Positions 1 through 7,622 of a stretch of 12,603 bases of DNA are shown piece after piece; position 1 is the stretch's first letter; each line of letters starts with the position of its first letter. The position numbers and the translations under genes were made by a program. The notes under the pieces are model-generated. The model was not told the DNA's origin. It ran no database searches and was given only the letters and a program-made list of their open reading frames with translations. Origin of the DNA: Cylindrotheca closterium (lineage: Eukaryota > Bacillariophyta > Bacillariophyceae > Bacillariales > Bacillariaceae); the NCBI GenBank assembly GCA_933822405.4, contig CAKOGP040001952.1:1-12603 (forward strand), given 5' to 3'.

Positions 1-394
1 TTGGCTGGCTCGAATGAAAACAAACGGTGTTCGTATCCTCATATAAATATAACGGTAATACAACGCTTCGTGTTGGACCCGTTCGATCCAACTACAGTTG
101 AAAAATTCAAAAGCATTTCTGATTGGACCAGGTATTACCAGGTACCGTACGTGTAGTAGTAGGAAGATGCAAAACATACCCCCCGGCAGTACAAGTGTGA
201 GAATGAATCTTCAATGAGCCACGTCGCGTCCTACTGGCTGAAAACTTCAGAATCCTTTCTGATAGGTGCTCGAGATCAGAGTTTGGAGAAGATACGAAAG
301 AGTTGTTTGGAAGAAGTATAGGACTATCATATACACACTATACACACATTTTCACCATTATTACAATATACAAACTGGATGCTCAATCAATCAA
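1..394. other. Upstream region of the first gene, no gene seen
   Basis: No convincing reading frame was found here. The interval presumably holds the promoter and 5' leader of the plus-strand gene that starts at 395. It contains GGTACC-type short repeats around 140-160, similar to the palindromic cluster at 6045-6080. The reading frame of the downstream gene is open back to a GTG at 266, just after an in-frame TAG at 263-265, but there is no ATG in that stretch, so it is treated as leader. Confidence 0.5.
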
Positions 395-1633
395 ATGATC
401 GAAAAAGAGGTTCTGGAGGAATTGAAACGTTCATTGTCTGAGTGGGGCATAGGCCTGACTGGACATTCCAATACCTTCGAACACGAGCGCTTTCGAATCA
501 AGATGCGAGATGCCGTACTCGATGCAATGGATGAAAAGTTGGATCGAATTGATGACTTTGAAGATCTGATGGAAAAAGAGTTTCCAAATACGTTGGAGCA
601 GGCATATGAATATATTCTATATAATGGAGATATTGCCAATGTTCCTTTGTTCCTTTGTCATGATAGTTTCATTGAAACTGGAGGCTTTGCACCCTTTCAC
701 CGTTGCTGCGACCGGCAATATTCTCGTCCCCAAGAAGTCGCTGAATACAAAAAAAGAGTCGTTGGATACAACCGCAAGCCGCAGTTTCAAAAGGTAAAAT
801 TGGCACAACTCGATCCGTTGAATCGATTCCGCTTTGAACAAGTTAGCGAGGCGGAGCTCTCCTTTCATCGGTGGTTCGTTGAAAGTGATGACAGCAGACT
901 AGGAGTCTTCATGGAGGCTGCCATTAGTTGCTATGCAATCCATAACGAAAGATGTTTTGCCTGCAAACGTCCCAAATCGCTGCGATGGAAAGGAGGAAGT
1001 AGCGATGCGTGGCAAGATTTGGTGTGTACCAAATGTCAAGCCATTTATGAAGTCAAGACCAAAGCAACTATGGAACACATCGATAGGGCCTTGTATTTCA
1101 ACCGAATTTCTGGTGGATCCTTTCGAGCAGCATGTCGATTGGAAAACTCCAGGCCTTCAGATCAGAAACGATACCTTGTGTTGCTCCCAAGGAATGCTAC
1201 CACCAACAAAAGCGGACAATTGGTGCATCCAGTCCAAGTGGGGGAAATCTCCACGATCCTTCCAGCCGCCTGTGACTCATCATTTAACGTAAATACACCA
1301 GGCATTGCTATAAGAAGCATTGTTTCGTTGAAGAAACAGAGTGTATCACTCAGTGATGGAAAGTTCAAAACAACGAGACACTGGTTCGACCTGCCGAAAT
1401 CCGTTGTTGCCAGACCACTGAAGGAAATTGCAAGAGAAGTATTTTTGAAGCGCTTCTCCGAGGATGATCTGGAAAGGTTGGAGTCCAAGTATATACTCGA
1501 TGTTACCATTGCGGGATCAGAAAAAAAGGAGGAGGCAGACACCATTATTGATGGCCATGATGAAGTTTTTGCCAACACAATAATCGAGTTGCCTCAGGTG
1601 GATGACTGGGAGGATCACTCTGAGGATGAGTGA
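395..1633 (+). CDS. Unrecognised 412-aa protein with zinc-ribbon-like CxxC pairs and a D...ExK signature
   Basis: This is a single-exon frame of 412 residues. The frame is open from 266, but the first codon there is GTG; the first ATG (395) gives a protein starting MIEKEVLEEL and is preferred for a nuclear gene. Seen directly: a charged, probably helical N-terminus (residues 1-75); CxxC at 187-190 and CxxC at 211-214; between and after them Asp208 and then Glu219-Val-Lys221 on a predicted strand (IYEVKTK); Glu174 in a preceding hydrophobic segment (LGVFMEAAI). The order E...D...ExK is the pattern of PD-(D/E)XK nuclease folds, and the four cysteines could form a treble-clef or ribbon zinc site inserted in that fold. 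The C-terminus (370-412) is very acidic. No signal peptide or membrane segment is visible. The nuclease reading is inference; I do not recognise the family by name, and a non-catalytic zinc protein remains possible. Confidence 0.8.
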   Translation: MIEKEVLEELKRSLSEWGIGLTGHSNTFEHERFRIKMRDAVLDAMDEKLDRIDDFEDLMEKEFPNTLEQAYEYILYNGDIANVPLFLCHDSFIETGGFAPFHRCCDRQYSRPQEVAEYKKRVVGYNRKPQFQKVKLAQLDPLNRFRFEQVSEAELSFHRWFVESDDSRLGVFMEAAISCYAIHNERCFACKRPKSLRWKGGSSDAWQDLVCTKCQAIYEVKTKATMEHIDRALYFNRISGGSFRAACRLENSRPSDQKRYLVLLPRNATTNKSGQLVHPVQVGEISTILPAACDSSFNVNTPGIAIRSIVSLKKQSVSLSDGKFKTTRHWFDLPKSVVARPLKEIAREVFLKRFSEDDLERLESKYILDVTIAGSEKKEEADTIIDGHDEVFANTIIELPQVDDWEDHSEDE

Positions 1634-1860
1634 GTCATTAATCATGGTGGTGTAGACGTGTAGACTTGTATAAGCATAGTGCACTGTCTTTGATGCGTGT
1701 TGTTGTTAGGAAGTTATATTACTATCGGTATAATATGAACAATGCATTGCATGATGAGTATTATAATATGTACTGTACACGTGGAACGATATGATAATGC
1801 GTACACGTACACGTGTACCTTCGACTGTGGTCTGTACGTGTACGTCGAGCACACATATAA
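1634..1860. promoter_or_regulatory. Intergenic region with two CACGTG boxes and ACGT-rich palindromes
   Basis: This short stretch has no supported gene. It contains CACGTG at 1778-1783 and again at 1810-1815. The second lies in a perfect 12-bp palindrome, GTACACGTGTAC (1807-1818), and a further ACGT-rich run (TGTACGTGTACG) sits near 1833-1844. CACGTG is the general target of bHLH and some bZIP factors. The cluster lies about 600 bp before the ATG of the gene at 2427, with the MITE now in between, and is also downstream of the gene ending at 1633. Any regulatory role is inferred from the motif only. Confidence 0.35.
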
Positions 1861-2334
1861 GGGGTTGTCAATGAACCCAACCCAACTCTTTTTGTTTGTT
1901 TGGGCAGCTGTGATTGGTCGAGCCAAAAAAAAAATAGTTGGTTTGGGTCAGAAAAAAAAAATAGTTGTGCCGAAAAGAGACCCAACTATAATATAGTTGG
2001 GTCTTCAATGACCCGGAGATAATTGATTCGCGGGATAAAAGATTTACAATTCCTGTCCAATGTTTTAGATTTATCGTGTGGAACAGTTGAATTTTGAGTA
2101 AACGTAGCCCAAAGTTAAACAAAGAATAGTTGGGTCATGCTATTTTTCGACGAAAAATAAGCAGGCAAATATATCTACGAGATATCATACGTCTCCCTAA
2201 ACTACCGGCTTTTTCCCAAAAATAGTTGGTTCGTGGCTTCAAAGGGGGTGGTCAAAAATCGGGGAAAATACTGCCCTTCTATTGGTCAATAAAAATAAAC
2301 CAAAAATAGTTGGGTTGGGTTCATTGACAACCCC
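1861..2334. mobile_element. Harbinger-like MITE (474 bp, 27-bp TIRs, TAA target duplication)
   Basis: The ends 1861-1887 and 2308-2334 are perfect 27-bp inverted repeats beginning GGGGTTGTC. They are flanked on both sides by TAA (1858-1860 and 2335-2337). A 3-bp TWA target duplication with G-rich TIR starts is the hallmark of PIF/Harbinger elements, so this is best read as a non-autonomous derivative. There is no transposase frame inside. The interior is AT-rich and repeats the subterminal word AATAGTTGG on the plus strand (1933, 1960 with a final T, 2125, 2221, 2305). It also holds a near-perfect hairpin at 1979-2003. The right end is about 90 bp from the next ATG, so the element is part of that gene's upstream region. 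Confidence 0.82.
1979..2003. repeat. Perfect 12-bp-arm inverted repeat inside the MITE
   Basis: The arms GACCCAACTATA (1979-1990) and TATAGTTGGGTC (1992-2003) are separated by one base. The right arm repeats the AATAGTTGG-type word found several times in the element. Just to the right, TTCAATGACCC (2004-2014) resembles the terminal repeat (TCAATGAACCC), so this may be an internal relic of an older element end. Confidence 0.7.
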
Positions 2335-2426
2335 TAAATTCTTGCGATTTTTGTATTTTGATTTCTTATTTTTAACTGCGTTGACATTATTTCCATCATA
2401 TATATCACGCCCCGCATCGATTGGCA

Positions 2427-3912
2427 ATGATGAATACAACAGTCAGGAGGAAAATAATATTTTTGCTATCTATAGCTCTGATGGCCATCACTGGGACCTC
2501 TGGATTTGTGATCCCAATGCGATCACACGTCTCAGCAGCAGCATCAGCAGCAACAGTAAATACGAGAACAAGTCAATTGTATTCCGAGATTACACCGAAC
2601 GAAATCAAGCTGCAGCTTGAGAAATATCTGAAAAAGCGGGAAGAACTAAATGCGGATGAAATCGAAAAAGCGTAAGTCAACTACGACCAAAATGGATCAT
2701 GCATGCCGTGTGTATATATAAACTCGTCTGTGACAGTTTTCCAACAGCAACATATATCTAAATATGTTTCTCCAACCTTCATATAGAGAACGAGGCAAAG
2801 TCCTGGGAGGTACCAAAGGCAACAAGGTATTGGATTTCATCAGTGGTGCGCCTTCCAAAGAATTTGTGATTGAAGATGTTCCCAACGTCTTTGACTATGA
2901 TCAATTGACCAAGTATGGGTATTCCGTAAGTTATTGATGATGTTCTGAAGGAGCCATAAGTTGTATCCAACTGAATGAATCCATATGCTAACAACAAATT
3001 ACAATCATAATAATAATAATAGAGTTTGGTAACTCCGATCATGGAACTCGGTGGTCGTCGAGCCGTTTACGACTTGATGGGAATGAAAGCGCCACCGACA
3101 AAAGGTCCTCCTCCTAAGGTGGTGACTCCCAAGATTGTGATTGATCGCACGGGAGCCGATGACGAGGGACGATACTCTGGACTTAAGATGGGTCTAGGTA
3201 TGGACGATGATGCCATGGCAGAAGCATTGGCGAAGGCTAGCCAGAAATCCAAAGAAGGCAAAGGTTTGCGGAAAAGAATAATGGAAGAAACTTACGAACA
3301 ACCATTCGCTGGTAAGACTCTGCAGAGCGGCGATTGCTTGAATACCGCCCATTCCGCCTGCCGATGTTTCATTCTCCTTCAAGGATGATGCTCATATCTT
3401 CCTTTTCATTTTTAAAAAACTCTCATGTAGACAAGAGAAATGTTGGACCGAGACAGACTCCTGACTGGACACCAGAAGCCATTGATGAACTCACGAAGAA
3501 ACAAGGTCAAGCTCAGTCATGGGCTAGACGGTCACGAGCCAATCGAATGGTGACAGACGATGGTGAACTATTGGTGCTCAATTTTCCAATGACAGCCTAT
3601 TGTCTCTTCACATCCTTTCTGTCTGCATTTGCCTATGGAAAGTCAACACCAACCTTCTTGAACATGGTCGGGATGTCGGACACCACCTTTTCTGATCTCT
3701 TGCAAGCGCCCGGTTTGATATTGATTCTCACATGCATTGGTTCCAGTTTTTACAGTGCTTCAGTTTTGGCGCCGCCACTAAACAGAAGTTCTCTAGTGTG
3801 GGCATTCAAGGGGCTTTGTGGTGGTCCGTTTGCAATCCTGGAACTTCGTGAGCTGGACCCTTTGATTTCAAGAGCCGAGTATGACAAGGAAAACAACAAC
3901 ACTGGCTTATAA
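2427..3912 (+). CDS. Four-exon gene for a probable plastid-targeted membrane protein, 384 aa
   Basis: The exons are inferred as 2427-2671, 2787-2925, 3023-3311 and 3431-3912, with GT-AG introns of 115, 97 and 119 nt. The joined frame is open for 384 codons and ends in TAA. Each intron is needed: reading through intron 1 or 3 meets a stop. The N-terminus has basic residues, a hydrophobic core (IIFLLSIALMA) and then TSG-FVIP (residues 25-30). This fits a signal peptide followed by the Phe+1 motif of diatom bipartite plastid presequences, with a Ser/Ala/Thr-rich transit-like stretch at 33-50. The middle part is soluble-looking with a Pro/Lys segment (KAPPTKGPPPK). Hydrophobic segments at about 276-293 and 317-340 suggest two membrane helices, with a third, weaker one near 345-362. 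The family is not recognised. The gene is convergent with HSF copy 1, and its last exon is the source of two pseudogene copies downstream. The translation start could also be the second ATG (2430). Confidence 0.8.
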
Positions 3913-4215
3913 TCAATTTAAAAAAAGATACTTTACCTGGTAGTTTGGAATCCGTTGGAATTAGCGCTGTTTTCCATTTGGCTCGCGAAATTACGTATCA
4001 TGAGGAAGATTTGCGGAGCGTCAAATGTTTCTCGACGTTGCGCGACCAAAAATGCGGGAAGAGCGTTTTGTCAGTGAGTGGGTCAACCAGAATATGCAAT
4101 GAAACTGACGTCGATATAGTTGACCATCCTTTTATTCTATACATCTTTACTATAGTTACATGTTCTACCATCATTTTCGATATATTTATCTTGTTTTTAC
4201 ATCATCGCCGGTATC
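3913..4215. other. Shared 3' region between convergent genes
   Basis: This 303-bp tail-to-tail spacer holds the 3' UTRs of the plus-strand membrane-protein gene and of HSF copy 1. No gene is supported; the plus-strand frame starting at 3945 has no protein-like features and runs into the antisense of the HSF. Parts of it (around 4040-4070 and 4145-4175) recur in degenerate form upstream of the ends of HSF copies 2-4, so the spacer was part of the duplicated block. Confidence 0.55.
4145..4176 (-). repeat. Conserved 3'-flank block, copy 1
   Basis: About 40-70 bp past the stop of HSF copy 1 lies a block with the core GTTACATGTTCTACCATCAT. The same block follows copy 2 (core GTTACATATTCTATCATCAT) and copies 3 and 4. 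It is probably 3' UTR on the HSF strand. It is better preserved than the DNA on either side, but shared recent ancestry could also explain it. Confidence 0.5.
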
Positions 4216-4971
4216 TTAAACTTGATAGTGGTTTAGGGGAGTATAGGGGGAATCGTCTTCCGATTCGACTCCTGTCGAAGCAGCACCAGAAAGAATCGTA
4301 TCTTTCATCTCCTCTGCATACATGCGGGATAGGTCTGCGGCAACAGGAATATTGTCTGATATCCTTTCATATTCAATAGTATCGAATGATGGGTCGTCTT
4401 GGATATCGTTCGCTTTTGTCTTGACTCGCTGTTGGGCTCCGTCACGATGATCACCACTGATACCATGAGATTGTTTTGATTCACGATGACGGTCCTCCCT
4501 TTCCTTTTGCTGCTGTTGGGAGTCCCCTGTATCCCCTTGTTTTGCACCCTTTATCTTTACTCGTTTCATATGAATACACCTATTAGGCCGATTCTTGATG
4601 AATAATGAATGGCGGTAGCTTCCACGCCTTGGACCTGATTCGAGTATTCGTTCAAATCCCCATAAGTTCAGTTGTCGAAGAAACGATTTGAACTTGGTCT
4701 GATTGAAGAAGCGCGGCAATACCTGCTGCATGAACTTATCTTTATCATGGACTTTGAAAGTATCTTGTGGGTCACCTGGCAGCCATGAAATGATGGAGGT
4801 TTTGCCTTCCTTTTCCACCGTTTCTAGCATCTGGTGCAATCTCCAAGGAAACTGATGTATGAAATCTCCACAGGGCGGAAGCGTTGGTGAGCTGCTTTGA
4901 GTTCTCTCGTGTATGGATTCAGGTGTCCCAGGAGCGACTTTGGACTGATGGTCCGGAGAGGGTTGATTCAT
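4216..4971 (-). CDS. Heat-shock-factor-type transcription factor, copy 1 (251 aa)
   Basis: This is a nuclear DNA-binding protein of the HSF family. The winged-helix DNA-binding domain occupies about residues 41-140: FPWRLHQMLE starts helix 1, WLPGDPQDTFKVHD is the turn/strand region, and the recognition helix with the family signature is NQTKFKSFLRQLNLWGF (about 90-106). The wing YRHSLFIKNRP follows. There is no clear hydrophobic heptad HR-A/B region; instead a Gln-rich, highly charged linker (about 150-192) leads to a conserved C-terminal motif (FDTIEYE, then PVAADLSRMYAEEM, about 197-222). The start at 4971 is chosen because copies 3 and 4 start at the same aligned MN(Q/P)P. The frame is open upstream to an ATG at 5157, which would add 62 residues without recognisable features. 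It is convergent to the gene at 2427-3912. Target genes and heat responsiveness cannot be judged. Confidence 0.9.
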   Translation of the reverse strand: MNQPSPDHQSKVAPGTPESIHERTQSSSPTLPPCGDFIHQFPWRLHQMLETVEKEGKTSIISWLPGDPQDTFKVHDKDKFMQQVLPRFFNQTKFKSFLRQLNLWGFERILESGPRRGSYRHSLFIKNRPNRCIHMKRVKIKGAKQGDTGDSQQQQKEREDRHRESKQSHGISGDHRDGAQQRVKTKANDIQDDPSFDTIEYERISDNIPVAADLSRMYAEEMKDTILSGAASTGVESEDDSPYTPLNHYQV

Positions 4972-5157
4972 CAGTTGGGTAGATAATGTGATTGCTGTTG
5001 GGAGCCAAAATTGGAGGGAAGAATGGCCATTATTGTTTTCAGTGACACGCCGGGTGTCCAATACGAAAATGTCCCGCTTCTGTGCTTCCAGCAGAATATG
5101 ATCTTTAACTGACGTGTTTCCTCTGCACAAATATGCGTGATGAATGAAATTGCACAC

Positions 5158-5532
5158 ATTCTTAATGTTGAAACGTTGAAAAGGCGAATCATAAATAAGG
5201 AATTGGTATAAGAGTTTGCCACCGCGACTTCAAATCTCTTCCAGAGAGTTCAAAACCTTCGCGTTTAGTTCGCAAATGAAGAGAGACGCAGGTACCGGTG
5301 CTACAATGTTCTCATTGATCGGCAACATTCAAAAGACCTTTAAATTCACAGAAGGACAGACAACTCAGGAGAACCGCAATCGGAAAATTGAATGGAGCGC
5401 CTTCTTAACAATTCAAGATCATGATTTGGTGGGACCTTTCTGGTGTGTATTGCACTGGTGTGGGTAGATGAGTTCCCGCAACTGTGCTATTATAACTTTG
5501 AATGGTCGGAGAAGAACTTCAAATTGAATATG
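5158..5532. other. Upstream region of HSF copy 1; weak 83-codon plus-strand frame
   Basis: The first part (about 5160-5290) is homologous to the region upstream of HSF copy 2: AGAGTTCAAAACCTTCGCG near 5245 matches AGAGTTCGAAACCTTCGCG near 7231, so it probably includes promoter DNA of the minus-strand HSF. The following 240 bp (about 5290-5530) have no counterpart in the next unit. A plus-strand frame of 83 codons (5216-5467) shows no known motif and no conservation in the window, so it is not called as a gene. Confidence 0.4.
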
Positions 5533-5957
5533 TGAACAAGTAAATATTAGACCGAGATAGACGAGACGCCACAAGCTGAAAGCCATTCATGAAGTCAAGA
5601 AAACGAGTTCATGGGCTGGACGGCGGTGAACTTTTGGTGCTCAACTAGCTTTAAGTCGTTTATTTCTTCCTCCTCTTTTGCCTATGGAAAGTCAGCACTA
5701 ACCGTCTTGAACATGTGGGAATATTCGACATCGTTTCTTCTGGACTCTTGCAAGGAATCGGTTTTATACTGATATTGATACTAGCTAGCACACCACGGAA
5801 TGGTTTCAGCATCCTCTTCAGCAGTAGTTCCTCGGTACTACATTTTCAGAGCCGCGACTAAACCGAATTTGCTTGGTCTGGGTATCAAAGGGACATGGTG
5901 GTGATCCGGTTGTTATCCTGCAGCGCGCTTGGCCGTTTGATGGCAAGAGCTGAAGGG
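5533..5957 (+). pseudogene. Decayed copy of exon 4 of the plastid membrane-protein gene (copy A)
   Basis: Homology to exon 4 of the 2427-3912 gene is visible along the whole length. Anchors are TGAACAAG...GACCGAGA at the start (compare TAGACAAG...GACCGAGA at 3428-3453), TTTTGCCTATGGAAAGTCA near 5677, TCTTGAACATG near 5704, and near the end a match to CTTTGTGGTGGTCCGTTTGCAATCCTGG-type sequence of 3818-3841. Many substitutions, small indels and in-frame stops (for example GTGCTCAACTAG near 5637-5648) break the frame. Similarity starts at the exon 4 acceptor region, and nothing from exons 1-3 is seen. It is convergent with HSF copy 2, as the intact gene is with copy 1. Confidence 0.75.
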
Positions 5958-6044
5958 TAATAACCCTACCTGTCTGGAACGTCTGGAATTGTATACATGG
6001 CACTTCTCGACATTTCTCACAATTATTCGGTTTGCTCGGAAATA

Positions 6045-6062
6045 CCGGTACCTAGGTACCGG
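6045..6062. repeat. 18-bp perfect palindrome in a GGTACC-rich cluster
   Basis: CCGGTACCTAGGTACCGG reads the same on both strands. It is followed at once by another GGTACC (within AGGTACCAGGTG, near 6067-6077). Related words occur at 140-155 and near 5290. It lies in the spacer between pseudogene copy A and the end of HSF copy 2. No function is evident; it could be a cruciform-forming microrepeat or a small element relic. Confidence 0.6.
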
Positions 6063-6190
6063 CACGAGGTACCAGGTGTAACCTGTGTCGAACTGCCGGA
6101 AGCACCAGTTTCCATGCCTTGGGGCGACCAAAAGCCATGACACTAACGTCGAGAACGATGTTACAGATCATCATTGTATTGTACGGGCCG

Positions 6191-6225
6191 TTATCACTAT
6201 CGTTACATATTCTATCATCATTTTT
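6191..6225 (-). repeat. Conserved 3'-flank block, copy 2
   Basis: This block lies immediately after the stop codon of HSF copy 2, with the core CGTTACATATTCTATCATCA on the plus strand. It matches the blocks after copies 1, 3 and 4. It sits closer to the stop here because the frame of copy 2 runs about 10 bases past the position aligned with the stop of copy 1. Confidence 0.5.
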
Positions 6226-7077
6226 TCACATTATAGCCGGTCTCTTCAAGTTGGTAGTCGGTTGGGGGAGTATGGGACTATGTTCCTCCGCTTCAGCGGG
6301 AGGAAGAAGCAGAACAGACATCTCATCATACATGCGGGATAGGTCTGCGGCAACAGGAACATGATCTGGTATCTTTTCGTATTCAATGGTATCGAATGAA
6401 GTCTCTTCGTCATTCAGAAAATTCGTTTTGTTCCGGGTTAGACGCTGTCCTCCAGCGTCATCACTGCGGTGTGATATTGCCTCACGATGATGTTGCTCCC
6501 CTTCCGTCTGCTGCTGTTGGGAGTCCCCTGTATCCCCTTGTTTTGCACCCTTTATCTTCGTTCTCTTCATTTTAGTACATAAAAAGGGCTGATTCTTGAT
6601 GAATAATGAATGGCGGTAACCTCCACGCCTTGGACCTGATTCGAGTATTCGTTCAAATCCCCATAAGTTCAGTTGTCGAAGAAACGATTTGAACTTGGTC
6701 TGATTGAAGAAGCGCGGCAATACCTGCTGCATGAACTTATCTTTATCATGGACTTTGAAAGTATCTTGTGGGTCACCTGGCAGCCATGAAATGATGGAGG
6801 TTTTGCCTTCCTTTTCCACCGTTTCTAGCATCTGGTGCAATCTCCAAGGAAACTGATGGATGTGATCTCCAGCAGATTGTGACGATTGTGTACTGCTTGG
6901 AATCCATCCACTACATGGTGGAAGCGGTGGTGAGCTCCTTGGTGTTCTTTCGTGGATGGACTCATTTCTAACAGGAACGACGTTTGATTGGCTGTCCGGA
7001 GAGGGTAGATTAATGAGTTTTGCGGTTTGCTTTATTTTTGAAGTCAAAGAGTAAATGATATGGTGCTTCAGCGTCAT
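6226..7077 (-). CDS. Heat-shock-factor-type transcription factor, copy 2 (283 aa)
   Basis: This has the same architecture as copy 1: an HSF winged helix at about residues 76-175, a Gln/His-rich linker, then FDTIEYE and PVAADLSRMY. Most of the DNA-binding domain is nucleotide-identical to copy 1 (6622-6858 against 4621-4857). Two oddities are visible. The codon aligned with the start Met of the other copies is ATT (reading KLINLPSP), so translation must begin elsewhere; the nearest upstream in-frame ATG is at 7077, giving 21 extra residues. Near 6273 a single base present in copy 1 is missing, so about the last 12 residues are read in another frame, the ancestral stop is bypassed and the protein ends KRPAIM. 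An insertion of about 15 residues relative to copy 1 precedes the DNA-binding domain. It may be functional with altered ends or in early decay; the domain itself is intact. Confidence 0.8.
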   Translation of the reverse strand: MTLKHHIIYSLTSKIKQTAKLINLPSPDSQSNVVPVRNESIHERTPRSSPPLPPCSGWIPSSTQSSQSAGDHIHQFPWRLHQMLETVEKEGKTSIISWLPGDPQDTFKVHDKDKFMQQVLPRFFNQTKFKSFLRQLNLWGFERILESGPRRGGYRHSLFIKNQPFLCTKMKRTKIKGAKQGDTGDSQQQQTEGEQHHREAISHRSDDAGGQRLTRNKTNFLNDEETSFDTIEYEKIPDHVPVAADLSRMYDEMSVLLLPPAEAEEHSPILPQPTTNLKRPAIM

Positions 7078-7267
7078 ACTGAATGCGAAAATATCGTACC
7101 AGTTTCTGGCTTCCCAGAGAATACGTCCTAAAACTAACGGATAAACTAAACATTTACATGCGCTTTTGCAATCATTCGTTGGCTCTTGGTGGGGTCGTGA
7201 AAAAGGCGGATAGAATCAAATGGTATTCTTTAGAGTTCGAAACCTTCGCGCATAGATATGAAAGACG
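7078..7267. promoter_or_regulatory. Upstream region of HSF copy 2
   Basis: This short interval lies between the divergent ends of HSF copy 2 and pseudogene copy B. It is recognisably homologous to 5100-5285 upstream of HSF copy 1, for example GAGTTCGAAACCTTCGCG near 7232. It probably contains the promoter of copy 2. The small plus-strand frame 7083-7286 has no protein features and is not called. Confidence 0.4.
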
Positions 7268-7622
7268 TGAACAAAGCGACCAATAGCTCCGAACTGGAAA
7301 CCAGAGGCCATTGATCATAAACTCATGGAATAACGAAACGACGCCCCGCTATGGGCTAGATGGCAACGGGCCACTCTAATGATGGCAAAGGATGGTGAAT
7401 TTTCTTTGTGCTTTTCGAAACTAGCCTACTGAGGACTCACATCGTTTCGTTCTGCCATTGGCTGCCGTGGGAAGTCGACACCTCGCTATCTGGACTCTTA
7501 CAGGCAATTTGCCGCTGAACCGAAGTTCTTAACGAAGTGCGCTTTTGGCATTCCGTTTGCCATCCTGCCTTGCGAGCTGGGCCCTTGGATTGCGAGAGCC
7601 CAAACTGACAAGGAAAACAATA
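7268..7622 (+). pseudogene. Decayed copy of exon 4 of the plastid membrane-protein gene (copy B)
   Basis: Anchors to exon 4 (3431-3912) include ACTGGAAACCAGAGGCCATTGAT near 7292-7314, TATGGGCTAGA near 7350, GATGGTGAA near 7391, GCCGCTGAACCGAAGTTCT near 7511 and, most clearly, GCGAGAGCC followed by TGACAAGGAAAACAA near 7590-7620 (compare GACAAGGAAAACAACAAC at 3882-3899). The frame is broken by stops and indels, and roughly 100 bp of the middle are absent, joining CTGGACTCTTACAGG directly to the GCCGC segment. Like copy A it starts at exon 4 and is convergent with the following HSF gene. Confidence 0.75.

Noticed and set aside
1742..2122. Several overlapping 70-84 codon frames across the MITE
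   Set aside because: They are low-complexity translations of A/T runs and repeated words within a transposable element and have no protein-like features.
3312..3430. Reading through intron 3 instead of splicing
   Set aside because: The unspliced frame ends at a stop near 3386, whereas GT-AG splicing joins two open frames in phase.
3945..4379. 144-codon plus-strand frame after the plastid-protein gene
   Set aside because: Its second half is antisense to HSF copy 1 and its first half is spacer that is degenerate in other units.
4972..5157. 62-residue N-terminal extension of HSF copy 1 from an ATG at 5157
   Set aside because: The extension has no recognisable features, and copy 4 has no equivalent open frame. 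The start aligned among copies 1, 3 and 4 is simpler, though transcript data could restore the extension.
5160..5285. Possible heat-shock elements (alternating GAA/TTC) upstream of the HSF genes
   Set aside because: Individual TTC and GAA triplets occur, but I found no array with the required 2-bp spacing in the upstream regions inspected by eye.
5216..5467. 83-codon plus-strand frame upstream of HSF copy 1
   Set aside because: No domain, no conservation in the next unit (which lacks 5290-5530), and the first part is homologous to HSF upstream DNA.
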